Of a stretch of DNA of 64,000 bases, positions 1 to 8,700 are shown piece after piece; positions within the stretch are counted from its first letter, which is position 1, and each line of letters opens with the position of its first letter. The stretch comes from SHLQ01 sp964562985. Lineage in GTDB: Bacteria > Actinomycetota > Acidimicrobiia > Acidimicrobiales > SHLQ01. The position numbers and the translations under genes are program-made. The notes under the pieces are model-generated. The model was not told the origin of the DNA. It made no database searches and worked only from the letters and a program-made list of their open reading frames with translations. The stretch covers positions 1 through 64,000 of the forward strand of contig CAZLWE010000010.1 of the NCBI GenBank assembly GCA_964562985.1, given 5' to 3'.

Positions 1-60
1 GATCTCTGCGGGGCAGCGACTGCGTCGCGATTTTGCCCCTTCGAGCTGCAGAGCAGCGAC
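1..60 (-). repeat. Partial copy of two-hairpin dispersed repeat (hairpin II half)
   Basis: Read on the minus strand, this stretch begins right after the stop codon of the PAC2 gene. It contains GGGGCA, an AAATC bulge, inner arms GCGAC/GTCGC around a GCA loop, and TGCCCC. This is the same architecture as the second half of the 116-bp units at 1463-1710. The hairpin I half would lie before position 1, outside the window. Either a REP-like repeat or a 3'-end structure; the function is not known. Confidence 0.6.
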
Positions 61-924
61 TCAGTCGAGTTCGCGGAGGAACTGTTCTAGTTCGTCCAAC
101 AGGTCGTCGGAATCGAGGAACTCGGCTTCTTCGTCGTATTGATGTTCGAGTTGGGTGACGAACTCTGCGGTCTGTTCATCTTCGGCGACGAGCTCGCCTA
201 CCTGGCGCTCGTAGGACACAGCGGCGATCTCGAGGTCGGTCGCGTAGACGGCAACGTCGAGCATGTTGGTCAGGCGTTCGACCAATGCGAGCGCTGCCTT
301 CGGTGAGGTCGCACCGGGGACGTAGGACGGCACGGCCGCCCACAGAGATGCGGCGGTAAACCCTGCATCGCGCGCCTCGGCGTGCAAAACGCCGATGATG
401 CCGGTCGGCCCTTCGTAATTGGAGGGCTTCAAACCCAGTTTGTGTGCAGTTGCTTCGTCGTATGCCGTACCGAGGACCTGCACTGGACGAGTGTGCGGTA
501 CGTCCGCGAGGAGTGCCCCCATCGTGACGACCATTTCTGCGCCGAGGGCTTGCGCGGTGGCAAGGATCTGCTGGCAGAAGGTTCGCCATCGCATTTGTGG
601 TTCAACCCCGAGCATCACGATGGCGTCAAAGGGCGCATCCGCGAGGCGTGCGGCGTAGAAGCTGGTGTCTGGCCAATGCAACTCTCGCTCGAAGCCATCG
701 ACGATTTCGACGGTCGGGCGGATAGCGGTGAAGTCGAAAAACTCCTCAGGATCGATGTCTGCGAAGAGTTCGGCGTTCCAGCGGTCGATCAAATGATGCG
801 CGGTCGTAGAGGCGGCATCTCCCGCGTCGTTCCAACCTTCGAGGGCCACGATAAGTACTGGCGAACGGAGTTCCGGGAGCGATGAGCACCGTACAAACTC
901 CGCACCGCCGATCGAGTTGGTCAC
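61..924 (-). CDS. PAC2 family protein (proteasome assembly chaperone-like fold)
   Basis: A 287-residue protein of the PAC2 family, which in actinobacteria accompanies the proteasome/Pup system but has no firmly assigned reaction. Visible features are the opening LPELRSPVLIVALEGWNDAG, a core with MLGVEPQMRW and VTMGALLADVPHTRP, a GPTGIIGVLH segment, and an acidic C-terminus (EEAEFLDSDDLLDELEQFL) typical of actinobacterial members. The open frame extends further upstream, but that part is unlike the family and overlaps the divergent acetyltransferase gene. I therefore chose the GTG at 924, which gives the usual family length. No clear ribosome binding site precedes it, so the start is uncertain. 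The stop codon directly abuts a structured repeat. Confidence 0.85.
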   Translation of the reverse strand: MTNSIGGAEFVRCSSLPELRSPVLIVALEGWNDAGDAASTTAHHLIDRWNAELFADIDPEEFFDFTAIRPTVEIVDGFERELHWPDTSFYAARLADAPFDAIVMLGVEPQMRWRTFCQQILATAQALGAEMVVTMGALLADVPHTRPVQVLGTAYDEATAHKLGLKPSNYEGPTGIIGVLHAEARDAGFTAASLWAAVPSYVPGATSPKAALALVERLTNMLDVAVYATDLEIAAVSYERQVGELVAEDEQTAEFVTQLEHQYDEEAEFLDSDDLLDELEQFLRELD

Positions 925-1036
925 AAACAAAACGGTATCGGTTGAGCCAAAAATTGCCACGCGGAGCCGTCGCGGATGGGCACATGTTTTCGCGCGCGGC
1001 CCTACGATCGGAATGCGTATTGTCGAAGGGAACATC

Positions 1037-1471
1037 ATGATCGCAATCGAAGTAGTCGAAGCAGCGGACGCGGAGTTGGTGGCAGCATTCGCCAAACTCA
1101 TCCCGCAGTTGTCTCGTTCGAGCACCCCGCCAGACATGGAGACACTTGATCGCATCGCGAAGAGCGAAGCGTCGACGTTGTTGATCGCTCGCAACGATGA
1201 AGGGGCCATCGTTGGCTCGATGACGCTCGCAATGTTCGATATCCCGACGGGACGGCGAGCATGGATCGAAGACGTGGTCGTCGATGAGTCGGCACGCGGT
1301 CAAGGCGTGGGCCGAATACTCAACGAGCGCGCACTGGAAATCGCAGCCGAGGCCGGAGCAAAAACCGTCGACCTCACCAGCCGCCCCCACCGCGAAGCCG
1401 CCAACCGCCTCTATCAACGAATCGGTTTCGTCCAACGCGAAACCAACGTCTACCGCTACGCCGCCCCGTAG
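1037..1471 (+). CDS. GNAT family N-acetyltransferase
   Basis: A 144-residue single-domain acetyltransferase that moves an acetyl group from acetyl-CoA to an unidentified amine. The acetyl-CoA binding motif A is visible as VVVDESARGQGVGRIL (Q/RxxGxG/A type). It is followed by the characteristic C-terminal segment ANRLYQRIGFVQRETNVYRY. The ATG at 1037 is preceded by GAAGGGA with normal spacing; upstream in-frame starts lack this and would add a stretch without GNAT similarity. The gene is divergent from the PAC2 gene. Its last codons and stop lie inside the first unit of a tandem repeat, so the repeat begins where the coding sequence ends. Confidence 0.88.
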   Translation: MIAIEVVEAADAELVAAFAKLIPQLSRSSTPPDMETLDRIAKSEASTLLIARNDEGAIVGSMTLAMFDIPTGRRAWIEDVVVDESARGQGVGRILNERALEIAAEAGAKTVDLTSRPHREAANRLYQRIGFVQRETNVYRYAAP

Positions 1472-1710
1472 AGATCAGAGATCAAATCCGCAGAGCACAC
1501 CGAGCCGAAGGCGAATGTGTGATTGCGGTGAATGATTGGCGCTGCAGCTCGGAGGGGCAAAATTGCGACGGAGCCGCTGCCCCGTAGAGATCAGAGATCA
1601 AATCCGCAGAGCACACCGAGCCGAAGGCGAATGTGTGATTGCGGTGAATGATTGGCGCTGCAGCTCGGAGGGGCAAAATTGCGACGGAGTCGTTGCCCCG
1701 TAGAGATCAG
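1463..1710 (+). repeat. 116-bp tandem repeat, two full units plus 16-bp partial third
   Basis: Units start at 1463 and 1579, and a partial third starts at 1695; the period is exactly 116 bp. Each unit has two hairpins. Hairpin I (1488-1528 and 1604-1644) has CCGCA/TGCGG outer arms and GCACA/TGTGT inner arms. Hairpin II (1554-1583 and 1670-1699) has GGGGCA/TGCCCC arms, an AAATT bulge on one side, and an inner stem around a GGA loop. The repeat fills the whole gap between the convergent acetyltransferase and egtD genes, stop codon to stop codon. Related copies lie at 1-60, 23803-24053 and 54669-54707. Confidence 0.9.
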
Positions 1711-2690
1711 CGCAGGATCGAGAGACTGCAGGCATAGTCACCCTGCGGGTCGGTCATCCAGCTGACCATGTCGAGGCCGACCATTGCGAGTTCGTAGCGG
1801 ACCTTCTGTTCGCGGAACTTGGCGGAGATCTCGGTCCGTAGTTCCTCGCCTTCGGCGAAGTTCACCGTGAGGTCAAGCTCTTCGATGTAGGCGCTCTGCT
1901 CACGAAGTGAACGAAGTCGAAGGTCCATCCACTCGTTGTCGGCATCAAAGCTCGCGACGTGCTCAAAGCCATCGAGGTCAAAGTTGGCGTTTAGGCGGTT
2001 GTTGAGAACCGACAGCACGTTCTTGTTGAATGCAGCGGTCACGCCATGAGGATCGTCGTAGGCGAGCACGAGTCGGTCGTGATCTTTCACCAGGTCGGTG
2101 CCGAGCAAGAACGCGTCGCCCGGGGCCATGTTCGCCACGATGGCTCGGAGTAGTTCTTTGCGCTGGCTGGGTTCAAAGTTGCCGACCGTGCCCCCGAGGA
2201 GAGCGATCATGCGGGTGCCGCCTCCAGGGATCTTGTCTAAGTGATGCTCGAAGTCGCCGACGACCCCATGGACCTCCATGTCGGGGTAGCGGCTCATCAA
2301 TGTCTCCGAGCTTGAACGCAAAATGCCATCGCTCACATCGAATGGGACGAACCGCTTCAGCTGACCTGCCTTCTCCAACCCATCGAGAAGTGTCGTGGTC
2401 TTGTCTGCGGCGCCGGAACCCAGCTCAACGAGAGTGTCGGCACCCGAGATGGTGGCGATGTCGTCGGCGAAGGTTCGAAGAATCGTTCGTTCGGCTTCGG
2501 TGGGGTAGTACTCCTTCAACCGGGTGATCGCCTCGAAAAGTTCGCTCCCGCGATCGTCGTAGAACCACTTCGGCGGAAGCGACTTCAGCTCGCCAGGCGC
2601 GACGCCGAAGCCTCGAAGCACGTCTTGTCGCAGGTTCCTCTCGAAGTAGCCGTCGTCCAGATAGTCATCGATCACAAGTTGCATGGTCAT
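1707..2690 (-). CDS. egtD: L-histidine N(alpha)-methyltransferase EgtD
   Basis: A 327-residue SAM-dependent methyltransferase that trimethylates L-histidine to hercynine, the first step of ergothioneine synthesis in the cytoplasm. The length matches the family. Visible marks are LPPKWFYDDRGSELFEAI near the N-terminus, the SAM-binding LVELGSGAADKTTTLL, and LLGGTVGNF and LLGTDLVKD in the core. The ATG at 2690 overlaps the egtB TGA as ATGA, so translation is probably coupled. Longer in-frame starts would reach deep into egtB and are unlikely. The 3' end abuts the 116-bp repeat. Confidence 0.96.
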   Translation of the reverse strand: MTMQLVIDDYLDDGYFERNLRQDVLRGFGVAPGELKSLPPKWFYDDRGSELFEAITRLKEYYPTEAERTILRTFADDIATISGADTLVELGSGAADKTTTLLDGLEKAGQLKRFVPFDVSDGILRSSSETLMSRYPDMEVHGVVGDFEHHLDKIPGGGTRMIALLGGTVGNFEPSQRKELLRAIVANMAPGDAFLLGTDLVKDHDRLVLAYDDPHGVTAAFNKNVLSVLNNRLNANFDLDGFEHVASFDADNEWMDLRLRSLREQSAYIEELDLTVNFAEGEELRTEISAKFREQKVRYELAMVGLDMVSWMTDPQGDYACSLSILR

Positions 2691-3982
2691 GGTTGTTTGT
2701 ACTTCGGAGTAGTGCCGATGGGTGTTCGTGCCAGCCGAAGTCCCGAGAACATCCACCGTGAATGTGCTGGGAAGAAGTTGCGGTATGTCGAGCGCGTATG
2801 TGCGCCTGGTGTTGCGCAACAGCCACCGCGAAGCACGTACTGGTTGACCATGAACTTGCCGTTGTACTCACCCACTGCACCTTCGGCTGGGGTGAAGCCG
2901 GGGTACGGGCCATACGAACTGGAGGTCCACTCCCATACGTCGCCGATCAGCTGGCGCAGGGTCCCGTCAGGCGCTCCTGGGGTGGTGGGGTGGAAGCGGC
3001 CCGAGGGAGCAAGATTGCCAGCGATAGTCACATCGCTCGCGGCGTGCTCCCATTCGAATTCGGTCGGGAGGCGGGCGTCAACCCAACGGGCGTATGCGTC
3101 GGCTTCGTAGTAGCTGAGGTGACACACGGGTTCGTGCGGTTCAACCGGTTGGAAACCGTGCAGGGTGTGCATCTGCCAGCCGGTTTCTGTCGGCTCCCAA
3201 TACATCGGCGCTTCCCAGCCCTCAGTTTGGATGGTCGCCCAACCAGCGGACAGCCAGTGTTGGTGTTCGTGGTAGCCGCCGGCCGCCATGAACTCGAACC
3301 AGTCGCCGTTGGTGACGAGACGATCAGCGAGTTCGAAGGGCTCGAGGTATTGGTGATGGCGGGGGGCTTCGTTGTCGAAGTGGAACCCGGTGTTGTCGGT
3401 GGCGTGACCCACCTCGACGACGCCACCCTCGAAGCGCTGCCATCCCATTGCGGTGCTGGCACCGTTGGCGGGGTCCACCGTGTGGTACCGAGGGCGGGTC
3501 GGGTTCATCGACAGGACATGCTTGATGTCCATCAGTAGAAGCTCCTGGTGCTGTTGCTCGTGGTGCAACCCGAGCACGACGAGGTCACGAACCGAATCGT
3601 TCTTGGCCGCCACGGTGTCGATGAGTCGACCCATGGCCTCATCGACATGACGGCGATATGCGCCGACGTGTTCAGCGGAGGGACGCGAGATTAGGCCCCG
3701 CTCGTCGCGGGCGTGACGGTCGCCTTTGCCCTCGTAGTAGGAGTTGAACAGGAACTGGAAGTCGGGGTCGAACGGTTCGTAACCGTCGAGAAACTCCATG
3801 AGCAGGAACGTTTCGAAGAACCAGGTGACGTGCGCTCGATGCCATTTCGTCGGGCTGACATCGGGCATCGACTGAATTTGTTGGTCTTCAGGTGAGAGCG
3901 GCGCAGCGAGATGTTCGGTGAAGCCACGGACATCGCCGTAGTCGGCAACAGAAAGGTCGCTAGAAAAAACCCCTGGTTGCAT
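2687..3982 (-). CDS. egtB: Hercynine sulfoxide synthase EgtB
   Basis: A 431-residue non-heme iron enzyme of ergothioneine synthesis that joins a thiol substrate to hercynine with O2. The N-terminal DinB-like domain carries the iron histidines (HRAHVTW; GLHHEQQHQELLL). The C-terminal formylglycine-enzyme-like (SUMF1) domain shows LPTEFEWEHAA, GDVWEWTSSSY and VLRGGCC. The ATG at 3982 is preceded by AAAGGA at good spacing, better than the ATG ten codons upstream. It is the first gene of an egtB-egtD pair. egtA, egtC and egtE are not nearby, so whether the sulfur donor is cysteine or gamma-glutamylcysteine cannot be told from this locus. Confidence 0.96.
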   Translation of the reverse strand: MQPGVFSSDLSVADYGDVRGFTEHLAAPLSPEDQQIQSMPDVSPTKWHRAHVTWFFETFLLMEFLDGYEPFDPDFQFLFNSYYEGKGDRHARDERGLISRPSAEHVGAYRRHVDEAMGRLIDTVAAKNDSVRDLVVLGLHHEQQHQELLLMDIKHVLSMNPTRPRYHTVDPANGASTAMGWQRFEGGVVEVGHATDNTGFHFDNEAPRHHQYLEPFELADRLVTNGDWFEFMAAGGYHEHQHWLSAGWATIQTEGWEAPMYWEPTETGWQMHTLHGFQPVEPHEPVCHLSYYEADAYARWVDARLPTEFEWEHAASDVTIAGNLAPSGRFHPTTPGAPDGTLRQLIGDVWEWTSSSYGPYPGFTPAEGAVGEYNGKFMVNQYVLRGGCCATPGAHTRSTYRNFFPAHSRWMFSGLRLARTPIGTTPKYKQP

Positions 3983-4141
3983 GAGAAATCCTTTACGTAA
4001 CCGCGTGACCAAACGCCGGTCACATGCGATGTGTTCCCGTCAGAACCGGTAAATCGAACGATTCACGCAGCCAAGGTGCTGCCGGGATCCCCATCGGTAT
4101 TGGCCAACCAGTGTACTCCGCCCTCATTTTGGCGGCACGCG

Positions 4142-4873
4142 TTAGCCGACGAGGCCCAAGCCGTTGAGCTGGGCGTTGAGCTGGCTCTCGTTGAACGGTG
4201 CGAACACCGTGTCGACGAGGTTTCCGTTGGCGTCGTAGAACGCGGTGATCGGCATACCACCGGTACCCCCCAGGCTTCGATACAAGCCGTTTCTACTCAG
4301 ACCTTGAATGTCTTGAGCGAGAACGAAGTCATCACGGATACCGGTCCGTTCGGCCATTGGCTCCCAGTCACCAGTTTCGTTTGAGTTGACGAAGATGAAG
4401 TCGACCTGGCCTTCGAGGTCTCGGGCGGTGTCGCGGAACGCGGGGAGTTCGTCTTCACACGCGTCGCACCAGGAGGCGAAGAAGTTAACCACGGTTGGAG
4501 TGCCCGAGAAGTCTTCGATGCGAACTCGGCTGTCCTCGTTGTCCTGGTCGTCGAGGACCGGAAGGTCGAACGCTGCGGTGGTCACGTTGCCCGGGCCGCC
4601 ATCGTCTGCCGCGTCGGTGATGGCCGGGAGCAGTACGAACACGAACAAAATGGCTGCGCCAGCCAAGCCGATGAGGGCCCACTGAGCCGTCGCCGAAAGG
4701 CCCTTTTTCTTCGGTGCAGGAGCGGCCTTCTTCTTGGCGGCGACGTTCTTCTTCGGCGGGGTGTCAATCTTTTCAGCCACTACCTCGTCCTGGACCACTG
4801 CCTTCTTCTTGGCTGCCGCGGCCTTCTGGTTCTGGACCGGTGGATTCTTCTTCTTCTTTTTCTTCTTAGCCAT
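4142..4873 (-). CDS. Membrane-anchored TlpA/ResA-like thioredoxin with Lys-rich N-terminus
   Basis: A 243-residue protein. The first ~70 residues are extremely lysine/alanine-rich (MAKKKKKKKNPP and later KKK runs) and should be cytoplasmic. One membrane segment follows (WALIGLAGAAILFVFVLL), then an extracytoplasmic thioredoxin fold with VVNFFASWCDACEDELP, a CxxC active site (WCDAC), and the cis-Pro region GMPITAFYD. It probably receives electrons from the CcdA protein encoded 14 bp upstream and reduces exported disulfides or apocytochromes; that role is inferred from the pairing. The ATG at 4873 is preferred to the one at 4909, which lies inside ccdA. Confidence 0.9.
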   Translation of the reverse strand: MAKKKKKKKNPPVQNQKAAAAKKKAVVQDEVVAEKIDTPPKKNVAAKKKAAPAPKKKGLSATAQWALIGLAGAAILFVFVLLPAITDAADDGGPGNVTTAAFDLPVLDDQDNEDSRVRIEDFSGTPTVVNFFASWCDACEDELPAFRDTARDLEGQVDFIFVNSNETGDWEPMAERTGIRDDFVLAQDIQGLSRNGLYRSLGGTGGMPITAFYDANGNLVDTVFAPFNESQLNAQLNGLGLVG

Positions 4874-4887
4874 GAGTCTTGTATTCC

Positions 4888-5655
4888 TTATCCGAGGTTG
4901 ACGATCCATTCGAGCCCGACAGCTCGAAGGGCCGATTGCAATTCAGTAGTTACGCGAATGAGTTGGTTGGTCATCAACAGGACGCCGAAGACGACCAAGG
5001 ACACCGAAGACACTAGGACGATTCGATCCAGATGGCGTTTGATCCAATCGAACGCCCCGGCAAGGCGACCAAAGAGCAGCCCTGTCGCGAGGAACGGTAC
5101 GCCCAGGCCTGCGGAGTAGGCGGCGAGCAGTGATCCGCCCGTTAGCGCGTTGTCTGCGCCGGCGGCGATTGTGAGGATCGAGCCGAGCACCGGACCGATG
5201 CATGGGGTCCACCCGAATCCAAATGCGGCTCCAGCCACGGGTGGTGCAGCCTTGCCGAACCGACCAAGGTCGGGATGAAAGCGGGCCTCTTGGTAGAAGC
5301 GGGGATTCTTCGTGGTAATGGAGCCGAGCAGAAAGAGCCCCATCGCAAAGACAAAGAACCCGGTCAGGCGGGTGAGCAGGAGCTGATTGTCGAACAGCAC
5401 GCCGCCGATGGCGCTTGCGGACAGGCCCAGTCCGATGAACACCGACGAGAAGCCGAGGATGAACAGCCCGGTGTCTCGGGCGATGGGCCACTGACGCTCA
5501 CGCCAGCTTGCGCCGTCTTGTGTCGCGGTGACGTCGAGACCGGTGATCACCGACAGGTAACCGGGCACAACCGGCAACACGCAAGGGGAGAGGAACGAAA
5601 TCACACCCGCGCCAAAAGCCAGCAGGTATGAAACGAAATTGACCGTTTCAATCAC
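4888..5655 (-). CDS. ccdA: Cytochrome c biogenesis / thiol transporter CcdA
   Basis: A 255-residue polytopic protein with about six membrane helices that passes reducing equivalents across the membrane from cytoplasmic thioredoxin. The two conserved cysteines sit in the expected helices: FLSPCVLPVVPGYLS near residue 25 and FGWTPCIGPVLGSI near the middle. It is the first gene of a ccdA/tlpA-like pair that runs toward egtBD. The only cytochrome-maturation gene visible here is this pair, so a general extracytoplasmic thiol-reduction role is as likely as cytochrome c assembly. Confidence 0.95.
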   Translation of the reverse strand: MIETVNFVSYLLAFGAGVISFLSPCVLPVVPGYLSVITGLDVTATQDGASWRERQWPIARDTGLFILGFSSVFIGLGLSASAIGGVLFDNQLLLTRLTGFFVFAMGLFLLGSITTKNPRFYQEARFHPDLGRFGKAAPPVAGAAFGFGWTPCIGPVLGSILTIAAGADNALTGGSLLAAYSAGLGVPFLATGLLFGRLAGAFDWIKRHLDRIVLVSSVSLVVFGVLLMTNQLIRVTTELQSALRAVGLEWIVNLG

Positions 5656-5796
5656 GGGCGGTTAACCCGCCGTGTGTCTGTTGTGTTCCATTACTAGGAC
5701 ATTTTGCGGTACGCGGCCTGGTATCCAACGTCAGCTGGCCTGTTGAAACTAGATTCTTATGGCTGTTTGACTTTTTGTCGCCCCCCGAGCGACGAG

Positions 5797-8700
5797 ATGA
5801 AGAAGCTCTACATGATGCGTCGAAACATACTGGTGATGTTATGTGCGGTCGCCCTAGCGATCGCTGCCGCGGGCGTAATTGACTATGCCGAGGCTTCAGG
5901 TATCCATGGTTTCAGCACCACCTGGTGCAACGCTCCAGAGCTAATTCCACTGGCCGAGCTCGATATCGGTACGGTTACCACGACTGAGAACGTAGTGACT
6001 TCTCGCGGAACGTCGGGTTTCGTGGCCTCCGAGGGCCCAGCGATTCGCATGAACGATCCGGGTAGCCGTGTCCAAATCACGTTCGATCAGCCGTTGTTCT
6101 TTACCCAGCTTCTGTTCGACAGCATCGACGTTGGAGATTCGGTCCGAGTCGACGCCTCGCTTGGCGACTTCCTTCAACCGGTCGACGCTTCGTCGGTGCG
6201 AGGTTCACTCATCCGGGCCGAAGAACAAAGTGCTTTTGGGTTGACCGCGGAGGCTCGGCCACAGCGCGATGGTTTCGGCCAGATCGATCTCTTCGTCGGG
6301 GCCACGGAGGTGCTGCTCACCAACGAAGGCAACACCCCGATCGAGGTCCTCGGCGCGATTGGGTGCCCGGCGCTTGAACTCACGAGTGAGACGGTCAGCT
6401 CGCCAACATGGGATGTCGAACGCCAGGAGTTCGTCGCGCAATACGAAATTTCGTTCGCGAACCGTCTTGCGAATCCTCGGACTGCAGCCCTGCGCCTCCA
6501 GGAAAGCGAGGCAACCACGACCACCATCGACGATTTGACGATCGACTTTGCGCTCGACTCTCCCGGGTTCAGGTCGGCACGAGTCGGAGACCTCCGACTT
6601 TCGAGCGACCTCGAACGACGACGAGACATCGAGTTCGACGGAATCGGGAACCGTTCATTGCTCGATACACCACTTGAGCTGACCGACGGCGACGACGAGA
6701 CCATTCGCATCGAGGTGGGATTCACCCCCGACTTCAATGACCCGGCGTGGAGCGATGGGGTGACCGCTCCAGCACCATCGATCCAGATTCGCGGTTCTGT
6801 AGGTGATATCGGTGTGGCTGTCGGCGGACGCTTGATCCCAAACGGGGTCGATCTGCAAGCATCCGACATGCTCGAGGCACCTAGCCCCTCGCTAGTGATC
6901 GAACATGAATTGCTCGGTGAGCCGCTTTCGGGCGCAAACGGTGTGGTCACCACGTCTGAGCGAATCGAAGTCATCAATACCGGTGAGGCAGCCGTCGCTG
7001 AGCTGCTGATCGACTACTCGCTTCTCGACCTGTGGGGTGAAGGAACGCAGGTCCTGGCGATCGAGGGCCGAGCCAGCGGCGGCTGCGCCGGGCTGTTCTC
7101 CAGCGCGTTCACCGGCGTTGGACTGACGACCGTCCTGTTCGACGCCGACGGTCTCGATGTCGACGGCCGATGCACGGTAGATCTCGAAGCCCAGGTTCTC
7201 CCGGGGATAATCCCTGACGAAGACGGCGTCGAATACGAGACGGCGATTTCCGCATCGGCACGTTCGGGCGCCCGCCAAGTTTCCGACATCGTCGCCGTAC
7301 GTACCGAAGTCGCGCAGTCATCGGAAGCATCGATCTCGCTCGAAAGCACCGTGGCGACGAACCTGCGTGATGGCCGCTACCGCTTTGCCGGCTCACTCAC
7401 CATTCAAAACACCGGGGACCAAGACCTGAGCGGGTTTTCGTCTCGAATCGACATCACCCACGGTCGTGGCAATTCTGCCGAGCCAGCGAATGTCATCTTC
7501 GAGGAACTTGTCGGCACCGAAGAGTGCGGCGTTGTTGGAGTCCCGGCCTTCGCGGATTCGGGGATGTTGCTCTCCGGCGGGGCCACGCTCACCCCCGGCG
7601 ATACCTGCCGGTTCGATTACTCCATGATTATTCGCCCTGGCTCGCGAGTCGCCGATTGGCAGATCCGCGGCCTCACGACCATGACGACACCACGCGGAAT
7701 CCCCATCGAGTTCAGGGCCACCGAGGAACGGTTCGCGATTCAGGAGGCACCAGAGGTGCGAGCCTCCGTCGACATCGCAGATGTCATCAACATACAAAAC
7801 GGCAACTACATCCTTGACATCGATACCACCCTCGAGAACACCGGCGACACACCGCTGATCGGTGCGGATACTGTCCTCGACGCCGAAGGTCTGTTTGGTG
7901 CGCGGCTACTCAGCCAAGAGCGCACGGTCAATACCTGCCCAGCGGTCGAAGGTGGTTCCCCTTTGGCATCGTCGGTCGTTCCTGATTCGTGTGTGATTCG
8001 CGAACGGTTGATCGTTCGACCAATCGGGCAACTCGACGGCTGGTTCATCGACAGCGAGGTCGTTGGTCGGTCAACCTCGACCGTCGAAGTACGAGATGAA
8101 GCGACGAGCGACGAGATCGTTTTCGCCGAGGCGCCCGCGATCGCTTCGACGCTGAACGTCCTAAGCGTCGACAAGATCGATGACGAGTCCCTTCAAGTTC
8201 GACTGTTCGGATCCGTAGAGAACACCGGTGATATCGAACTGCGGGCGATTTCCAACTCGCTCAACCTCAAGACGATCTTCAACGGTGCGGCCGTTTCGAT
8301 CGAACAGATCGGGGCCCGTGGCGTGTCCATCTCCCCGAGTTTCGATGGGGTTCGTTCCCCGGAGATGTTTACCCAACGAGACGCGCTTCCTGTCGGTACC
8401 AGTGCGCAGTGGGACATGACCCTGATTGTTGCAACGGGAACCGATCCTGGGCCCTTCGACATCGTTTCGACCGCCGGTGCCAGGTCGCCCTCTCGAGATA
8501 GGGTGTCGTCTCCTACAGCGACCACTTCCCAAGCGGTCCCGATCATCGGCGTGGTCGAGCGATCGTTTACCTCCGAGAACAACAACGACGGCACCTACTC
8601 CATAGAGCATGTGCTTGGTGTGGAGAACCTCGGCGGAACCGACTTGGAGCGCATCAACGTCTCCTCCGACCTCGAGAACCTCTTCGACGGACTCATTCTC

